Shown here: in pieces, positions 32,761-64,000 of the stretch
How positions within the stretch are numbered: position 1 is the first letter of the stretch
Layout of the letters: each line of letters begins with the position of its first letter
DNA from: Heliocidaris erythrogramma
Lineage: Eukaryota > Echinodermata > Echinoidea > Camarodonta > Echinometridae
Assembly: GCA_025617745.1 (NCBI GenBank)
Contig: CM046867.1
Coordinates: 30,124,705-30,188,704, forward strand
Direction of reading: 5' to 3'
Length of the DNA stretch: 64,000 nt
Notes under the pieces: model-generated
Seen by the model: the letters and a program-made list of their open reading frames with translations, nothing else
The model's database searches: none
What the model was told of the DNA's origin: nothing
Translations under genes and position numbers: made by a program

Positions 32761-34970
32761 GACGCTTAATTAACGAGTCTTTCCCTTTGCACACTAATGC
32801 TGCAATTTTGCACATTCATATAATTAAATTCAACAATCGTAAAAATTCGTTTTCTTTATGACCTTTGTATTACAGAAGTTAAGAAATTTCTTAAATGCTT
32901 AAGTTACATCTATAGAATAAATAATATCAATATTGCAATGAGAAAAGCCAAGTTTTAGAGAAAATATGAAATAAACAATCACAATTATTCCCTCAGAATT
33001 ACTTCAGTGAACAAAGAGTTAAAGAGATGTACACTGAGATTTTTGTTCAAAGAAAAATCAGAATGCAGAATATTTTCTAATAGGTAATAAAACCATAAGA
33101 ATGATGTTATACAAAAACTCATTTATATTTACAGAATTTATTATTTGATGGTGAACAGGACAGTAATAAGGTAATATTAAAACTATTCTGTTTTATCCAG
33201 GTATAGCTTGTGCCACTTATGGGGTTGGTTGCACATCACTACAATGAAATATTCCCTCTGAGGATGCCTGTGTACTAGTGGAGTTCTAGTCCACTTACAT
33301 TTGTATGCTCTCCTCCAAGTTGATTGTGAAGCAGTTTTCATCCGAGGCTATTGTATTCTTTCTTCTCTGTCCAGATCTGCAGGTTTCAATGCACATTTGC
33401 AGGTGCGCAAGTTGATGAAAATAATCCTGTGCAGGGATGTTTGTTTTCCTGATTGTTTTTCAAGATGTATCCTGACGCTTTCTGTGACATGTTATGTGTT
33501 AAAGGCCTTTATCAGTGGGGGTTTATGAATACTTCCTATTAGGAAACCGTTGTCAGTGGTAGCACAGTGAATACTTTCATGTTTCCCACTTACACCATTG
33601 CACGTATAGGGGGGATACAGCTGTGCGACAAATCTTCCTCAAATTTTGGTCATGTTGTTATTGCTTATCGATGTTTTTAATATTGTTACCTTGAAATTGG
33701 AATCATACATTTAAGGCTGGTAGTTATGGTAACAAAATATTCTGACAGACAAAAGTGTATTCAGGTACATTTCCATATTTATTTTCAAAATACAACTTTA
33801 AAAAAATCTTAAAACCTCGAAGCAACTTTGTAGTTTAATAAGATTTATCAAAAATTGTGATAATCTGCCGTGTGAGTGAGCAATAAAATTGTATATAATC
33901 AGTTTCAGAATTCTATCAAAGGTGAATTTACATTAGGTTAAACATAATATTGGTATACTGAATTATTGTCGCTAAAGCTTATGAAATTGCATCCCAATCA
34001 GTTGAAGTCGTAATCTAATATTATGAATTTCAATGTGGATTCAATTTGATATGGATATTTATGCACTTAACATGCTTCATTCTTGCCTATTATGGATTGC
34101 ATTTTGAATCAAGTGATTTTAAACTACCTGAATGAATTCCCACTTTTATTGATGAATTTTCAAAAATAGAATTATTGTATTTATAAATAACAATTTTTTT
34201 CCTATTTGCATTGTGGAATCATTATTTGTATTTATTGGATCTCAAACTTTTCTGTAATGAATTTATCACAAGTGAATTTTGAAGGCATCTTAAACCTTGC
34301 TCTAATTGATTGAGAAGTGAATTATTTTTCTTTTCTAAAGTTTAATTAATTTGTTATGCAGGTGATGTGGAAATAAGTGTAAATAAACTTGTTAAATTAA
34401 TTTTCCTGATTGTCATTATTGACTAATAAGGCGTTTGGAAAAAAAAGGAATTGGAAATTAGTATGTTGACTATGTAAGACAATCTCATATAAAAAGGGTC
34501 ATGTGCCAGGTAAATAAACCAAAAGGAGCAAAAGACCCAATTGTGAAAATGACAATGGGGTATTCTGTAAGATGAGAGAAAGATAGAGGAAGGCGGAGAG
34601 AGAGGGAGAGGGGGAAGAATGGAAATCGGGGGGGGGGGGGGCAGAGAGAGAGAAAAAAATGTGATCTTTGCAGAAAATATGATTAAAGCTGGAGAGAAGA
34701 TGGCATGGCAAGAATGAAGAGTAAAGTTCTTGATTTGAGAATGTAATGCTTTGTTTACCTAAAAAGTGAATGGTCTGTCTCAATTTGGCCTAATATTAAA
34801 ATGAAATAAAAATGAGAAAAACATAGAAAGAGGAAGAAAAGAAGGGAAAATTTAATTTCGATACATAAATCCCATGAAAATTTTGCCCCCCCCCCCCCCG
34901 AAATAAAAGATCTTGTAACAACAGCTTCATGATAATATTACACATCATAAATTGGAAGACATGATAGAGT
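32761..34970. other. Non-coding 3' region of the 15.8-kb transposon
   Basis: AT-rich sequence after the transposase stop. It has several AATAAA-like words near 32917 and 32970 that could serve polyadenylation. A purine-rich stretch with a G run lies at 34560-34640. No frame was recognised. Confidence 0.45.
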
Positions 34971-35361
34971 GCCGGTTCGTTAGCGCGTAGAATACTATGC
35001 GCGCATTGTGCGCGCATTAGCGAAATGGCTTTCACGAACTGGCACTCTTTATTTGTGTCGGTTCATGGAATCTGCGTATAGTACACAACAAATGCGCGTT
35101 CAGAAAATAGATGGATTTCACGAACTGGCACTCTTATTCAAGGGTGGATATTTCATAGAAATAATGAGTTATTTGTGAAATTAACAATATATCCAGAAAA
35201 TATGGAATTTGTACTCATGACATGTAATTTTTTAAAAGTATCCGAGCACAATAACATACGAAACTCGAGGCTTAAAGTTGCTGAAAACTTAAAATGCGAT
35301 TATCTCGAAAACAGTTTTCGCACCGTCTTCCATTGTGTGCCGGTTCGTAAAATCCGCGACG
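34971..35361. repeat. Right terminus with subterminal CACGAACYGGCAC cluster
   Basis: Copies occur near 34971 (GTGCCGGTTCGT), 35032 and 35120 (CACGAACTGGCAC), 35057 (degraded) and 35337 (GTGCCGGTTCGT, part of the TIR). This mirrors the left end. Confidence 0.7.
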
Positions 35362-35686
35362 AGATGACGCAGCAAAAAAGATTCTTTTGAACATTAGTAT
35401 TACGATGTCTGACAGGGCAAGCACACAGATAAAATTCAATGAACTGCTGGAGGAATATCGGAAGGACATTCTCCCTCTTACAGTCAGCAATTATGAAATG
35501 CTGTCAGATGCAGAAAAGATGTCTCTTGGAAAGCTCTGCAATTTTTTCTGTGGTCTCCATGCCTTGGTTCATCTGGCCGAGGTGGCATCCTCTGCAATAT
35601 TAGAGAGCCAACATGGATTTTTCACAGAAGCACCAATTTTTGACAAATCGTTCAAGGAGGCATCAGAGCGGCTCTGGACAAAATGA
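35362..35686 (+). pseudogene. Family B uncharacterised gene, segment 3
   Basis: Coding resumes after the transposon with DAAKKILLNISITMSDRAST and continues as KFNELLEEYRKDILPL, LSDAEKMSLGKLCNFFCGLHA, ending SERLWTK and TGA (35684-35686). The MSDRxxTxxKFNxLLxxYR and NFFCGLH blocks are conserved in the uncharacterised family. The family normally continues further, so the stop marks truncation. Confidence 0.7.
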
Positions 35687-36003
35687 TGCTGACAATCATT
35701 CATATCCCTGAATTGGGATGCGTTCATGAGCAAGCTGCACATGTAATGGGATTCAAGACTGATAAGGCCCAACACTATGCAAGAGCAGGTAGTGACCATC
35801 ACAAGAGCTGGGAAATATTTCAGGTGGTTTACAACGCTGGCATAGATGAACTTCATGTCCCCTATATTCGTGAATGCATGATGGAGAGCACTGACCCCAC
35901 CCAAGAAGGCTACCTTCGCTGGAGCAGAGGGTTAAAAGACCAGAGGTACTCCTACTATGAAGAACAGATGCTCACATATGCCCAGGCTATTATGAACCTG
36001 TGA
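35683..36003 (+). other. Unrecognised ORF after family B segment
   Basis: An open frame of 106 codons with GFKTDKAQHYARAGSDHHKS and a Tyr-rich end. It overlaps the end of the family B frame by one codon in another phase. It may be the shifted continuation of the same gene or an exon of another one. Confidence 0.35.
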
Positions 36004-36162
36004 GAAAGGTTCTGAACAAATGATGCTGATCTTATCATCTCTGGTACATTAAGTCTATCTAATATAATGGTTGCTTCATCTAGCCTTTTTTTAGGGACTG
36101 ATGTACAACATGTAAAATTTAGTGTGTCTTAGACAACCATGCCCCTCTTGTTGAATAAGAAG

Positions 36163-36790
36163 TTATTCTCCGCCCACAGATTCCTTGGTACTCTCTCCGT
36201 GAAGCTAAGCGTGAAAGGAGATGCTGCGAGAGACAAATGGTCGAATCCAATCTTCAAGTCTCCAAAGACATTTACCAAGCACAGTGCCAAAGATATAACA
36301 AACTCCTGAAAAACTCTCTAAGATAGATTCCTACTGTGAAATGTTTCATTCTAGCAACCAACAAACCTTGTTTAGGCTGGTGAGTAAGCTCTCATCACCA
36401 ACTGGAGGCACAGTCCTTTCCACATTTGACCCTCCAGTACAACTAGCTAATCGTTTCGCATATTTTTCAAAGCAAAAGATTACAACGTTGAAACTGAAGA
36501 TAGGAACCTGTCAGCCCCTGTCTGTTGATTTACATGAAAAATGCCAATCAAGCCTGCATGTATTTCAGGAGGTCACCGAGGATGAGGTGATCGGTATAAT
36601 TAAATCATCCTCAGCTTCATCATGTGAGCTTAATCTTATACCAACGGCACTTACAAAGAGATGTACTGGTGAACTGCTTCCTGTTCTAACAGCATTAGTC
36701 AATGCAAGTCTCCCCTCTGGAATTATGCCCTGTGTCTTTGGAAAAGCCATTGTTACCCTTCTTCTGAAGAAGGCTGGTTATCAAAATTAG
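36163..36790 (+). pseudogene. Fragment of a second non-LTR retrotransposon
   Basis: The frame PWYSLREAKRERRCCERQM (about 36180-36235), then FRLVSKLSSPTG, LANRFAYFSKQKI and a TEDEVIGIIKSSSASSCELN block reproduce the linker between endonuclease and reverse transcriptase of CR1/L2-type LINEs. One frameshift lies near 36325. The copy ends before the reverse transcriptase NYRP motif, at about 36790. Confidence 0.7.
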
Positions 36791-38150
36791 TTAAATTTGA
36801 AGATGTTCATGAGTTTCAACGAGTACAGTATGTTAAATATATCGCTTACATCTGGACTACTCGCCCATTCGTTTCGAGAAGATTTGAAATGAGCGTTGGT
36901 GTTTACACTAATTTACGGCAGTAAACTGTGTCCGATTTCTCTGAAATTTATATGTTTGTTTTGGTATCAAACAACATACCAGTGCACATTGCAACTCTTT
37001 GGAAGACTTTTTAAATCCCTACCAATTCTAAAAGTACAATTTAACTGAAGCTGTTGGTTTTTAATAATCTACAAAGTCAACAACATACGAAGGCCACAAA
37101 GTTTATCCCTTACATATTTTTATAGGAGATCTGAGAAATTTACTTGGAGATTTTATTAATATTTAATATCCCCCATTAAAACTTTCATCTGTTCTGGCTA
37201 GACAAACTCTGCCATTCTTGAAGAATAGGATATGATAGCAAGATGACAGGAGGCAATGGTTCATCCCTAGTCAAAGTCCTCATTTTCCTTAGCTGAAATC
37301 GTCAAAAGGATTATCTTTAATTTTCTACTTGACACAAAACTGTCTTGATCAGTCGATCAGTCAATCAGTCATGCAGAGAGCATTTAAGAGCAAATTTAGA
37401 CATTTTATTTCGAATATGATGATAAATAAGGGAAATAAGAAAGAATTTTTACCCAATCTAAATCTCTACTACTGCTTTACCTCCTTTTTTAGAAATAATT
37501 ATTTGTATGTGCTCAGAGCCCTTTTATTTGTAGAACAATAAAACTCACCTACCCAGAGAAATGATTAATGGAAGAGGTCACCATTAATTACATGCCAAGA
37601 AATGGCATGTGATTAATGTGTGAAATGTGTGAAATGTGTAGAGCTGAACTGAATGTTAATGAATGAAACAAAAATTCTGCTAAGAATGCAGTTTCATTGT
37701 ATTACATGTTCAGGCTATGTAACTGATCACTTTAAACAAATTCAATGTGAAGCAAATTACATTGAATTTTTGTTCATTATCTGAAATAAATTTCCATTTA
37801 AAGTACATGTATTTCACGGTGTAATTCTGTATATTGGAATTACCGGTATATAAAGATTCTGTTGTGTGAAAGAGATTTGATAGGAAAAGAGAAATTGAAG
37901 TGCACGCATATTTCCAATGAAGTGAAATTTTAATACTAAAAATATATTCAAATACACAATTTGAAATCCTTTTTCAATGAGAATCAACCCTTAAACAATG
38001 ATACAATAAAGTTATGAGATTGAAAAAAAAATCAATCAAAAATGTAAACACTGAAGATACACCCTTTAGTCAAATTATGACCTCGAAATCCGGACAGCAT
38101 AAGTGCAGATACACAGAGCTGCCAACCTTGTCCAACCAAAAAAAGGAACC
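36791..38150. other. No gene recognised
   Basis: AT-rich sequence with a short CAGTCGATCAGTCAATCAGTC-like tandem tract near 37350. No element boundaries were identified. Confidence 0.4.
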
Positions 38151-38158
38151 ATACTGAG

Positions 38159-40274
38159 TAAGCCTGAGTCGAATCGATTGGTTAGCCGGTGTTCGATCGA
38201 AGACATCGAATCCCGAATGCGTTTTGGCAAATCCGGTGCATCGATTTGTAGTCCGCCAGATTTTTGACTACCGTAGCCACCATGAAACAAGAGCCCCAGG
38301 GGGCACGACGCTCACCTGAAGTGGATCAATTCACATCTGGTGCATGTTCTCTCTAGCACATGAACAACTTTCATTCTTCATCTATAGAGGTATCTCTATA
38401 CACAATACCAAGTCTGAGCTTCCTACCAAGTTCGGTTAAATTCCAATCATGGGTTTTGGAGAAGAAGCTGAAAATGTAAAAAGTTTATGGATGGCGGACA
38501 ACTTGCCCCACCCCCCCCCCCCCCCTCCAGTATGTTACCCCCACAGACCCCCTATAGGGCCACCCAGAAAAAAATCTCCATACACAATACCAATTCTGAG
38601 CTATTCCTGGTTCTGGAGAAGATGTTTGAAATTTACATAGCTTTTATACTTGGGGGCTCTCCCCACTTTTGGATCCCCTACCCCTAAGGATGATTCCTAC
38701 CAAGTTTGGTTGAATTCCGATCATGTGTTTTGGAGAAGATCAGAATGTACATTTTGCCTGGCAGCGCCCCCCCCCCCCAGTATGTTACCCTCACAGGGCC
38801 CCCACAGGGCCACTCAGAGAAATTTCATGAACAACATTCATTCTTCATCTATAGAGGTATCTCCATACACAATACCAAGTCTGAGCTATGCGTGGTTCTG
38901 GAGAAGAAGATGTTTGAAATTTACATAGCTTTTACAATTGGGGGCCCTCCCCCTGGGCTCCCCTAGGGGCCACATGTACCATTTTAGCAACTTTGGGTCC
39001 CCTACCCCTAAGGATGATTCCTACCAAGTTTGGTTGAATTCCGATCATGTGTTTTGGAGAAGATCAGAATGTACATTTTGCCTGGCAGCGCCCCCCCCCC
39101 CCCCCTCCAGTATGTTACCCTCACAGGGCCCCTATAGGGCCACTCAGAGAAATTTCATGAACAACATTCATTCTTCATCTATAGAGGTATCTCCATACAC
39201 AATACCAAGTATGAGCTATGCCTGGTTCTGGAGAAGAAGATGTTTGAAATTTACATAGTTTTTACAATTGGGGGCCCTCCCCTTGGGCCCCCCCTGGGGC
39301 CACATGTACCATTTTAGCAACTTTGGGTCCCCTACCCCTAAGGATGATTCCTACCAAGTTTGGTTGAATTCCTATCATGTGTTTTGGAGAAGAAGATGAA
39401 AATGTAAAAAGTTAACGGACGACATACGACGGACAAATTTCCATCGCAATAGCTCACTCGAGCCATAGGCTCAGGTGAGCTAAAAAGCAAATAAAAAAAG
39501 AAACTCTGTAACGTACAGCATATATACTAGCAGAGAACGTGAAGGCGACTTCAAAGTTCAAACTGTTGGCTAACTTTCGCTAATTCGCTCGCGGAGGACG
39601 TCGCGCTTTACCTGTGCTTTCTCTATGGAAAAATCGTTTTGTTGTTACGAACTGAAGTTTACGATAATATTCTTGCACTCTCTCTGCATTGTCAATTTGA
39701 CAATGGTACAATTGAACATGATAAATACGGGCATAAGTACGAGTGTTCCTACTTAATTCGCAATAACTAATATCACACTCTCATCAAATTGGCAATTACT
39801 TCTGAATGATCTATATCTGAAGCTGAATGAAGTTGAGTCATGATGACTGTACTTGCATATGAGCGACGAAATTTCGTATTGTTTTTTTTTTTGCATCGAA
39901 CTAACGTGTTCCATTCAGCTTTCCAAAGACAAAGTAAGATTATTAATTCTTTGAATTTGAATCATTGTCGGGTGTGTCGACAATGAGCATCGCTTCGTGC
40001 GACACTAGAGTTATATTTTGGTTAGCCATACGGACTAGAAACTTAAGATTTTGGCTCGTCATTGGCTAGCGGGCTATCGTTAATGTCGAGCAGTGAGAGC
40101 CCATACATATGCCCGCGATGCCAGCGGACCGGTCACCGGTGCATGGTGCATGCACTGCGTGGAACTGTGTGCAACTCTGTTTTCACCGCCCATCATTTAT
40201 CGATGCACTGGTATTCGATTGAATCAAAGCCGTCGAATCCCGGATTATGAAATATTCGATATGACTCAGGCTTA
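38159..40274. mobile_element. hAT-type non-autonomous element, split by nested insertion
   Basis: The ends TAAGCCTGAGTCGAATCG and GATATGACTCAGGCTTA are inverted repeats flanked by the 8-bp duplication ATACTGAG (38151-38158 and 40275-40282). Without the nested element (about 38287-39481) it would be about 0.92 kb. An opposite-orientation copy without the insertion is at 53593-54431. No transposase frame. The interior contains a GCTAGCC-rich dyad and GC-rich blocks. Confidence 0.8.
38287..39481. mobile_element. Helentron/HINE (pearl)-like element with three ~300-bp tandem units
   Basis: Comparison with the empty site in the 53593-54431 copy shows this stretch was inserted into an A run (CATGAAA ... 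AAAAAGCAAAT). GCTCACCTGA lies near the left end and a strong hairpin GCTCAC-TCGAGCC-ATA-GGCTC-AGGTGAGC just before the right end CTAAAAA. The interior has about three tandem units, each with a C run, 'CAGTATGTTACCC' and 'CATGTGTTTTGGAGAAGA'. The unit plus 3' hairpin design matches pearl/HINE elements known from marine invertebrates. Confidence 0.65.
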
Positions 40275-40282
40275 ATACTGAG

Positions 40283-41324
40283 GGCAAAAAAGGAATTTTT
40301 CGAAACGAAACTTAAAACCATGCACGAAACCATATACCAGCTCACTACAATAGAGCCGGAATCCCCCCCCCCCCCCCAACACAATCGGGGAGGGCCCAAG
40401 GGTGTTTTTATTCCCTTTTTGGAATAAGCCGATTTCTTCATGTTAGTTCCATACTAGCCCCAAAAAGGGTTCTCTGTGATGTACAGTAAGGCCTCCAATC
40501 ACTACCCCTGCACCTGTGGTCCAAATTCACAGACGAGCCACATAAGTACCACCTATTAAAGCGGAGGCCCTGAATGATTCTATGAACCAGACCACACCTG
40601 TTTTTTCTCTTACAGACAAAATGTACACTCGGGTACTGATACAGATGTACTCTACAGGCAAGTAAGGATGTACAAAGTATGTACAGACACACAGTTTACA
40701 ATGAAAGTCACAAAGTCAGACTCTCTCTGGAATTTGGATATGGAAAGCAGGCTTCTTTTTTAAAATTCAGTGACATCTAAAAAATATCCTGACCAAATAA
40801 TCACAGATAAATCCCAAAACCCTAAGATGAAGCTTAAGAGTTAAAAAGATAATAATAATAAATGCTTGCTCATCAAAGAACTTTTGAAAGTTCGCATTGA
40901 GTGAATGCTCCCAACACTACCAGTAATCAAGAAAAGCTACACCGCCAGGGCTGGGGAAGAAGTCTGTCTGCTCCCGCTAAAATTTACTTCGCAGGTTTTC
41001 TTGCTCACAGTTTTAAGCCAATTAGACATCAAAATACTCATTTTACATTACCTGGATCATGGAAATTGGCAATTAAAGTCCATTTAAAACTAATTTCTAG
41101 AGGCTACAATTACTTCTTGAACACTGAATACCAGTATTTGGGGATGTGATTTCTGATCGCGAGATCAATCTAACTAGCAGACAGCTCATGTATGCATGCA
41201 CATGCACTGCATTGCACTACCCTGCACTCTGCACTGTGCCAGCACAAAGAGGGTACATCGAGAAGATGACTTGTGATTTTCATTACAGATCTGCATACGA
41301 TCTTTAAAACTGGGAGTAATGCCT
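40283..41324. other. No gene recognised
   Basis: Mixed sequence with a C run at about 40364-40378 and ACATGCATGCAC words near 41190. No supported features. Confidence 0.35.
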
Positions 41325-41433
41325 AAAGCTTCTTGATTAGCTAACTATTGTCCACGGTGGACCGTTGAATATTGATGAGTCAAAAAGAAGAGGATCTTGG
41401 GTATTTGATTCCAGTTCATTGTGACTTGGCCGT

Positions 41434-41506
41434 GAACCAGAATAGCCTGGTGGTTAAGTCGCTGCCTGGCAAGCAGTAGATGACAGGTTCGAATCCCGCT
41501 GGTTCC
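41434..41506 (+). other. tRNA-Ala-like (GGC) pseudogene or SINE head
   Basis: A 7-bp acceptor-like stem (GAACCAG/CTGGTTC), an A box (TAGCCTGGTGGTTAAGTCG), an anticodon arm GCTGC-CTGGCAA-GCAGT with T33 and anticodon GGC, a B box (GGTTCGAATCCC) and a run of 8 T directly after give it a Pol III gene shape. T-stem and D-stem pairing are poor, so function is doubtful. Confidence 0.4.
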
Positions 41507-41715
41507 TTTTTTTTCTGACTTGTAATTTTCATTACAGATCGAGCATACGATCTTTAACACTGGGAGTAATGCCTAAAAATTTGTTTACAAATTAAATTCC
41601 TCCCATTAAGCTTCTTCATTTGCTAACTATTGTCCGCGGCGGACCGTTGAATATTGATGAGTCAAAAAGAAGATGATCTTGGGTATTTGATTCCAGTTCA
41701 TCATGACTTGGCCGT

Positions 41716-41788
41716 GAACCAGAATAGCCGGGTGGTTAAGTCGCTGCCCGGCAAGCAGTAGATGACAGGTTTGAATCCCGCTGGTTCC
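41716..41788 (+). other. tRNA-like copy 2, more decayed
   Basis: Same structure as 41434-41506, but position 33 of the loop is C (CCGGCAA), the B box is GGTTTGAATCCC, and the T run is broken (CATTTTTTTC). Confidence 0.4.
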
Positions 41789-42164
41789 ATTTTTTTCTGA
41801 CTTGTGATTTACATTACAGATCGAGCATATGAACACTGGGAGTAATTCCTAAAATTCCTCCCATGAAGCTTCTTCATTTACTGAAGAAAATGCACTTGTA
41901 CAGTCCTCATGTAGTATAACACACATGTTAATGCATATACGATATGCACAATGATACACAGGATGAGCGTGCATTACTTAAAAATACCATGGAATATACT
42001 GTACGATGTATGCGCGCAGACGGACACAAGAAGCTACGCAATATAACACATGCAATGTATATATAAGATTGGAATTGCTGAAAAACACTTTTTTTTTTTA
42101 ATGTACTGCCGTAATTTAGATTTAAAAAAAATATTCTGGCAAAAACATACTGGTAGGCTACTCT

Positions 42165-42680
42165 GGATACACCCATTTGCCAAAATACGATGATCAAATC
42201 CGTACGGATAAGTGCAGATACACCCTTTTGCCACAATTACTACAAGGGAATCCACATAAGAGTATATGCAGATACACCCATTTGCCAAAATACGATGATG
42301 AAATCTGTACGGATAAGTGCAGATACACCCTTTTGACAAAAATTACTACCAGGGAATCCGCACAGAGTAAATGCAAATACACCCTTTTGCCAAAATTACG
42401 CTTGCAGAAAGGTACGACGTAAGTGCAGATACACCCTTTTGCCAAAATAAGAATTAGGATACTGCAAAATTTTGGGAAAAAGATTATTATGAATAGAATA
42501 AAAAGACAAACATTGCAGAAATAATATAGCAGGGTTCTTCTGATAATCATCTATAGGATCTGACACAATTCGCTGTCACAAGTTTCCTTGTTGAAAAATG
42601 GTAGATGCTCGCAGCTTAAACTTCAAAATGATTTATCTCTGAACACATGATTTGCGGATACACCCTTTTGCCATATTACG
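42165..42680. repeat. Minisatellite-like array of GCAGATACACCCTTTTGCC
   Basis: At least seven copies of the core ATACACCCTTTTGCC(A)AAAT occur, at about 42169, 42214, 42272, 42321, 42378, 42428 and 42657, with 45-60-base spacing except the last. Alternate units share CGATGATSAAATCYGTACGG. A related single core is near 38055. Confidence 0.7.
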
Positions 42681-42902
42681 GCCCCGGGGCCCTGTTGTCT
42701 GTCTGAAGTTGGTTTTGTCTTTATCAAAAGGATATTAATTAGGAGTGACTCTCACTCATGGGCTAATTTGTCATACAATTCTGATATGTTAAAGATACTG
42801 ATAGATATTTCCACATGCTTATCTGAGAACAATCCTTAATGATAGTGCTTGCTTTGTGTATCTCATCTTGAGGAGAATTCACTTCTGGCAGAGTTGACAG
42901 TG

Positions 42903-63727
<20,825 letters not shown>

Positions 63728-64000
63728 CGTAAAATAATATGACAGGATAATAATATAATGTATGTTTATGATGAACCGAGAAAACTGTCGTGACTGTGCC
63801 TTGTTTCCTCAGCACAACGTGATCGCGATTCAGGAAATATACTCGGCACTGCCATGCATTGACGACGTCATCAACATATCATACAGATTCTACGCGGGCC
63901 GGTTCGGGCAGTCAAGTGGCTAGTGGTGCGGTACCGGCGGTACGGTACCGGCGGTACGGTGAACGCGACATCGGCAGCAGCTGATCCTAAGCGAGACATG
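63728..64000 (-). promoter_or_regulatory. RECQL5: 5' flank/promoter region of RECQL5
   Basis: The 270 bases upstream of the ATG rise in GC and CpG content, with GACGACGTCATC (cAMP-response-like half site) at about 63860-63871. A short tandem GGTACCGGC/GGTAC repeat lies at about 63930-63958. No TATA box at a convincing position. The transcription start was not determined. Confidence 0.4.

Larger units (their letters stand above)
19553..35361 (+). mobile_element. 15.8-kb DNA transposon (Sola-like?) with TIRs, 4-bp TSD and transposase gene
   Basis: The left end CGTCGCCGACATCACGAACC and the right end (reverse complement) CGTCGCGGATTTTACGAACC are imperfect terminal inverted repeats. AGAT flanks both (19549-19552 and 35362-35365). 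The host frame is open up to the left AGAT and resumes in the same phase directly after the right one, which fixes the borders to the base. Both subterminal regions are packed with CACGAACYGGCAC copies. A six-exon transposase gene lies on the plus strand (21743-32760). Nested inside are a 5.5-kb element (22544-28063) and a MITE (about 29341-30300); without them it would be about 9.3 kb. A 4-bp duplication fits Sola elements (Academ and Chapaev have similar lengths), so the superfamily remains inference. Confidence 0.85.
41325..41856 (+). repeat. Tandem pair of ~250-bp units with tRNA-like core
   Basis: Two copies (from about 41325 and 41609, about 285 bases apart) share CTAACTATTGTCC, GAATATTGATGAGTCAAAAA and a tRNA-like core (41434-41506 and 41716-41788). 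The layout suggests a tRNA-derived SINE or a duplicated tRNA pseudogene. Confidence 0.65.

Noticed and set aside
38449-39258. Series of short plus-strand ORFs with Pro runs
   Set aside because: They are repeated translations of the tandem units of the HINE-like element.

Overview
The window looks like genomic DNA from a marine invertebrate deuterostome, most likely an echinoderm. It is AT-rich with long introns and many short terminal-inverted-repeat elements. It carries a non-LTR retrotransposon whose ORF has a 2A-type DVETNPGP motif (known from sea urchin LINEs), and one conserved metazoan gene. No bacterial-type operon, CRISPR array, rRNA or confident tRNA gene was seen.

Layout. Positions 1-1381 (minus) hold the 5' end of a long open frame that runs off the window edge. 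Positions 2070-2259 hold a P2X7-C-terminal-like exon. Positions 3471-7264 are a 2.6-kb direct duplication carrying two copies of a short OB-fold-like exon, with a Tc1-like foldback element between them. Positions 7263-11938 hold a nearly full-length but frameshifted LINE. Positions 13471-15387 hold a decayed member (family A) of a multicopy uncharacterised gene family, followed by hAT-type and TTAA-type MITEs. From 18488 to 35686 a decayed gene of a second uncharacterised family (family B) is interrupted twice: by a deleted Tc1-like element and by a 15.8-kb DNA transposon (19553-35361).

The 15.8-kb transposon is the main finding. It has terminal inverted repeats and a 4-bp target duplication (AGAT). 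Removing it together with one AGAT copy rejoins the host reading frame exactly. Clusters of a CACGAACYGGCAC motif lie at both ends. A seemingly intact multi-exon gene encodes a predicted DDE transposase of about 792 residues, with every intron in phase 1. Inside it sit a 5.5-kb non-coding element full of dyad-like motifs and a roughly 0.96-kb MITE carrying two tRNA-like segments in inverted orientation. A pre-insertion copy of the 5.5-kb element's target survives as a tandem exon duplication. The 4-bp duplication and protein motifs point to a Sola-like superfamily, but that assignment is inference.

Positions 35700-42900 hold a LINE fragment, a hAT-type element with 8-bp target duplications that is split by a Helentron/HINE-like tandem-repeat element, a tRNA-like repeat pair and a minisatellite-like array. 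Positions 42903-63727 (minus) hold a complete RECQL5 DNA helicase gene. Seventeen coding exons could be joined with consistent splice phases into a 1231-residue protein with helicase core, zinc module, KIX-type and SRI-type RNA polymerase II-binding modules. Its introns hold most of the remaining repeats. Positions 63728-64000 are its 5' flank.
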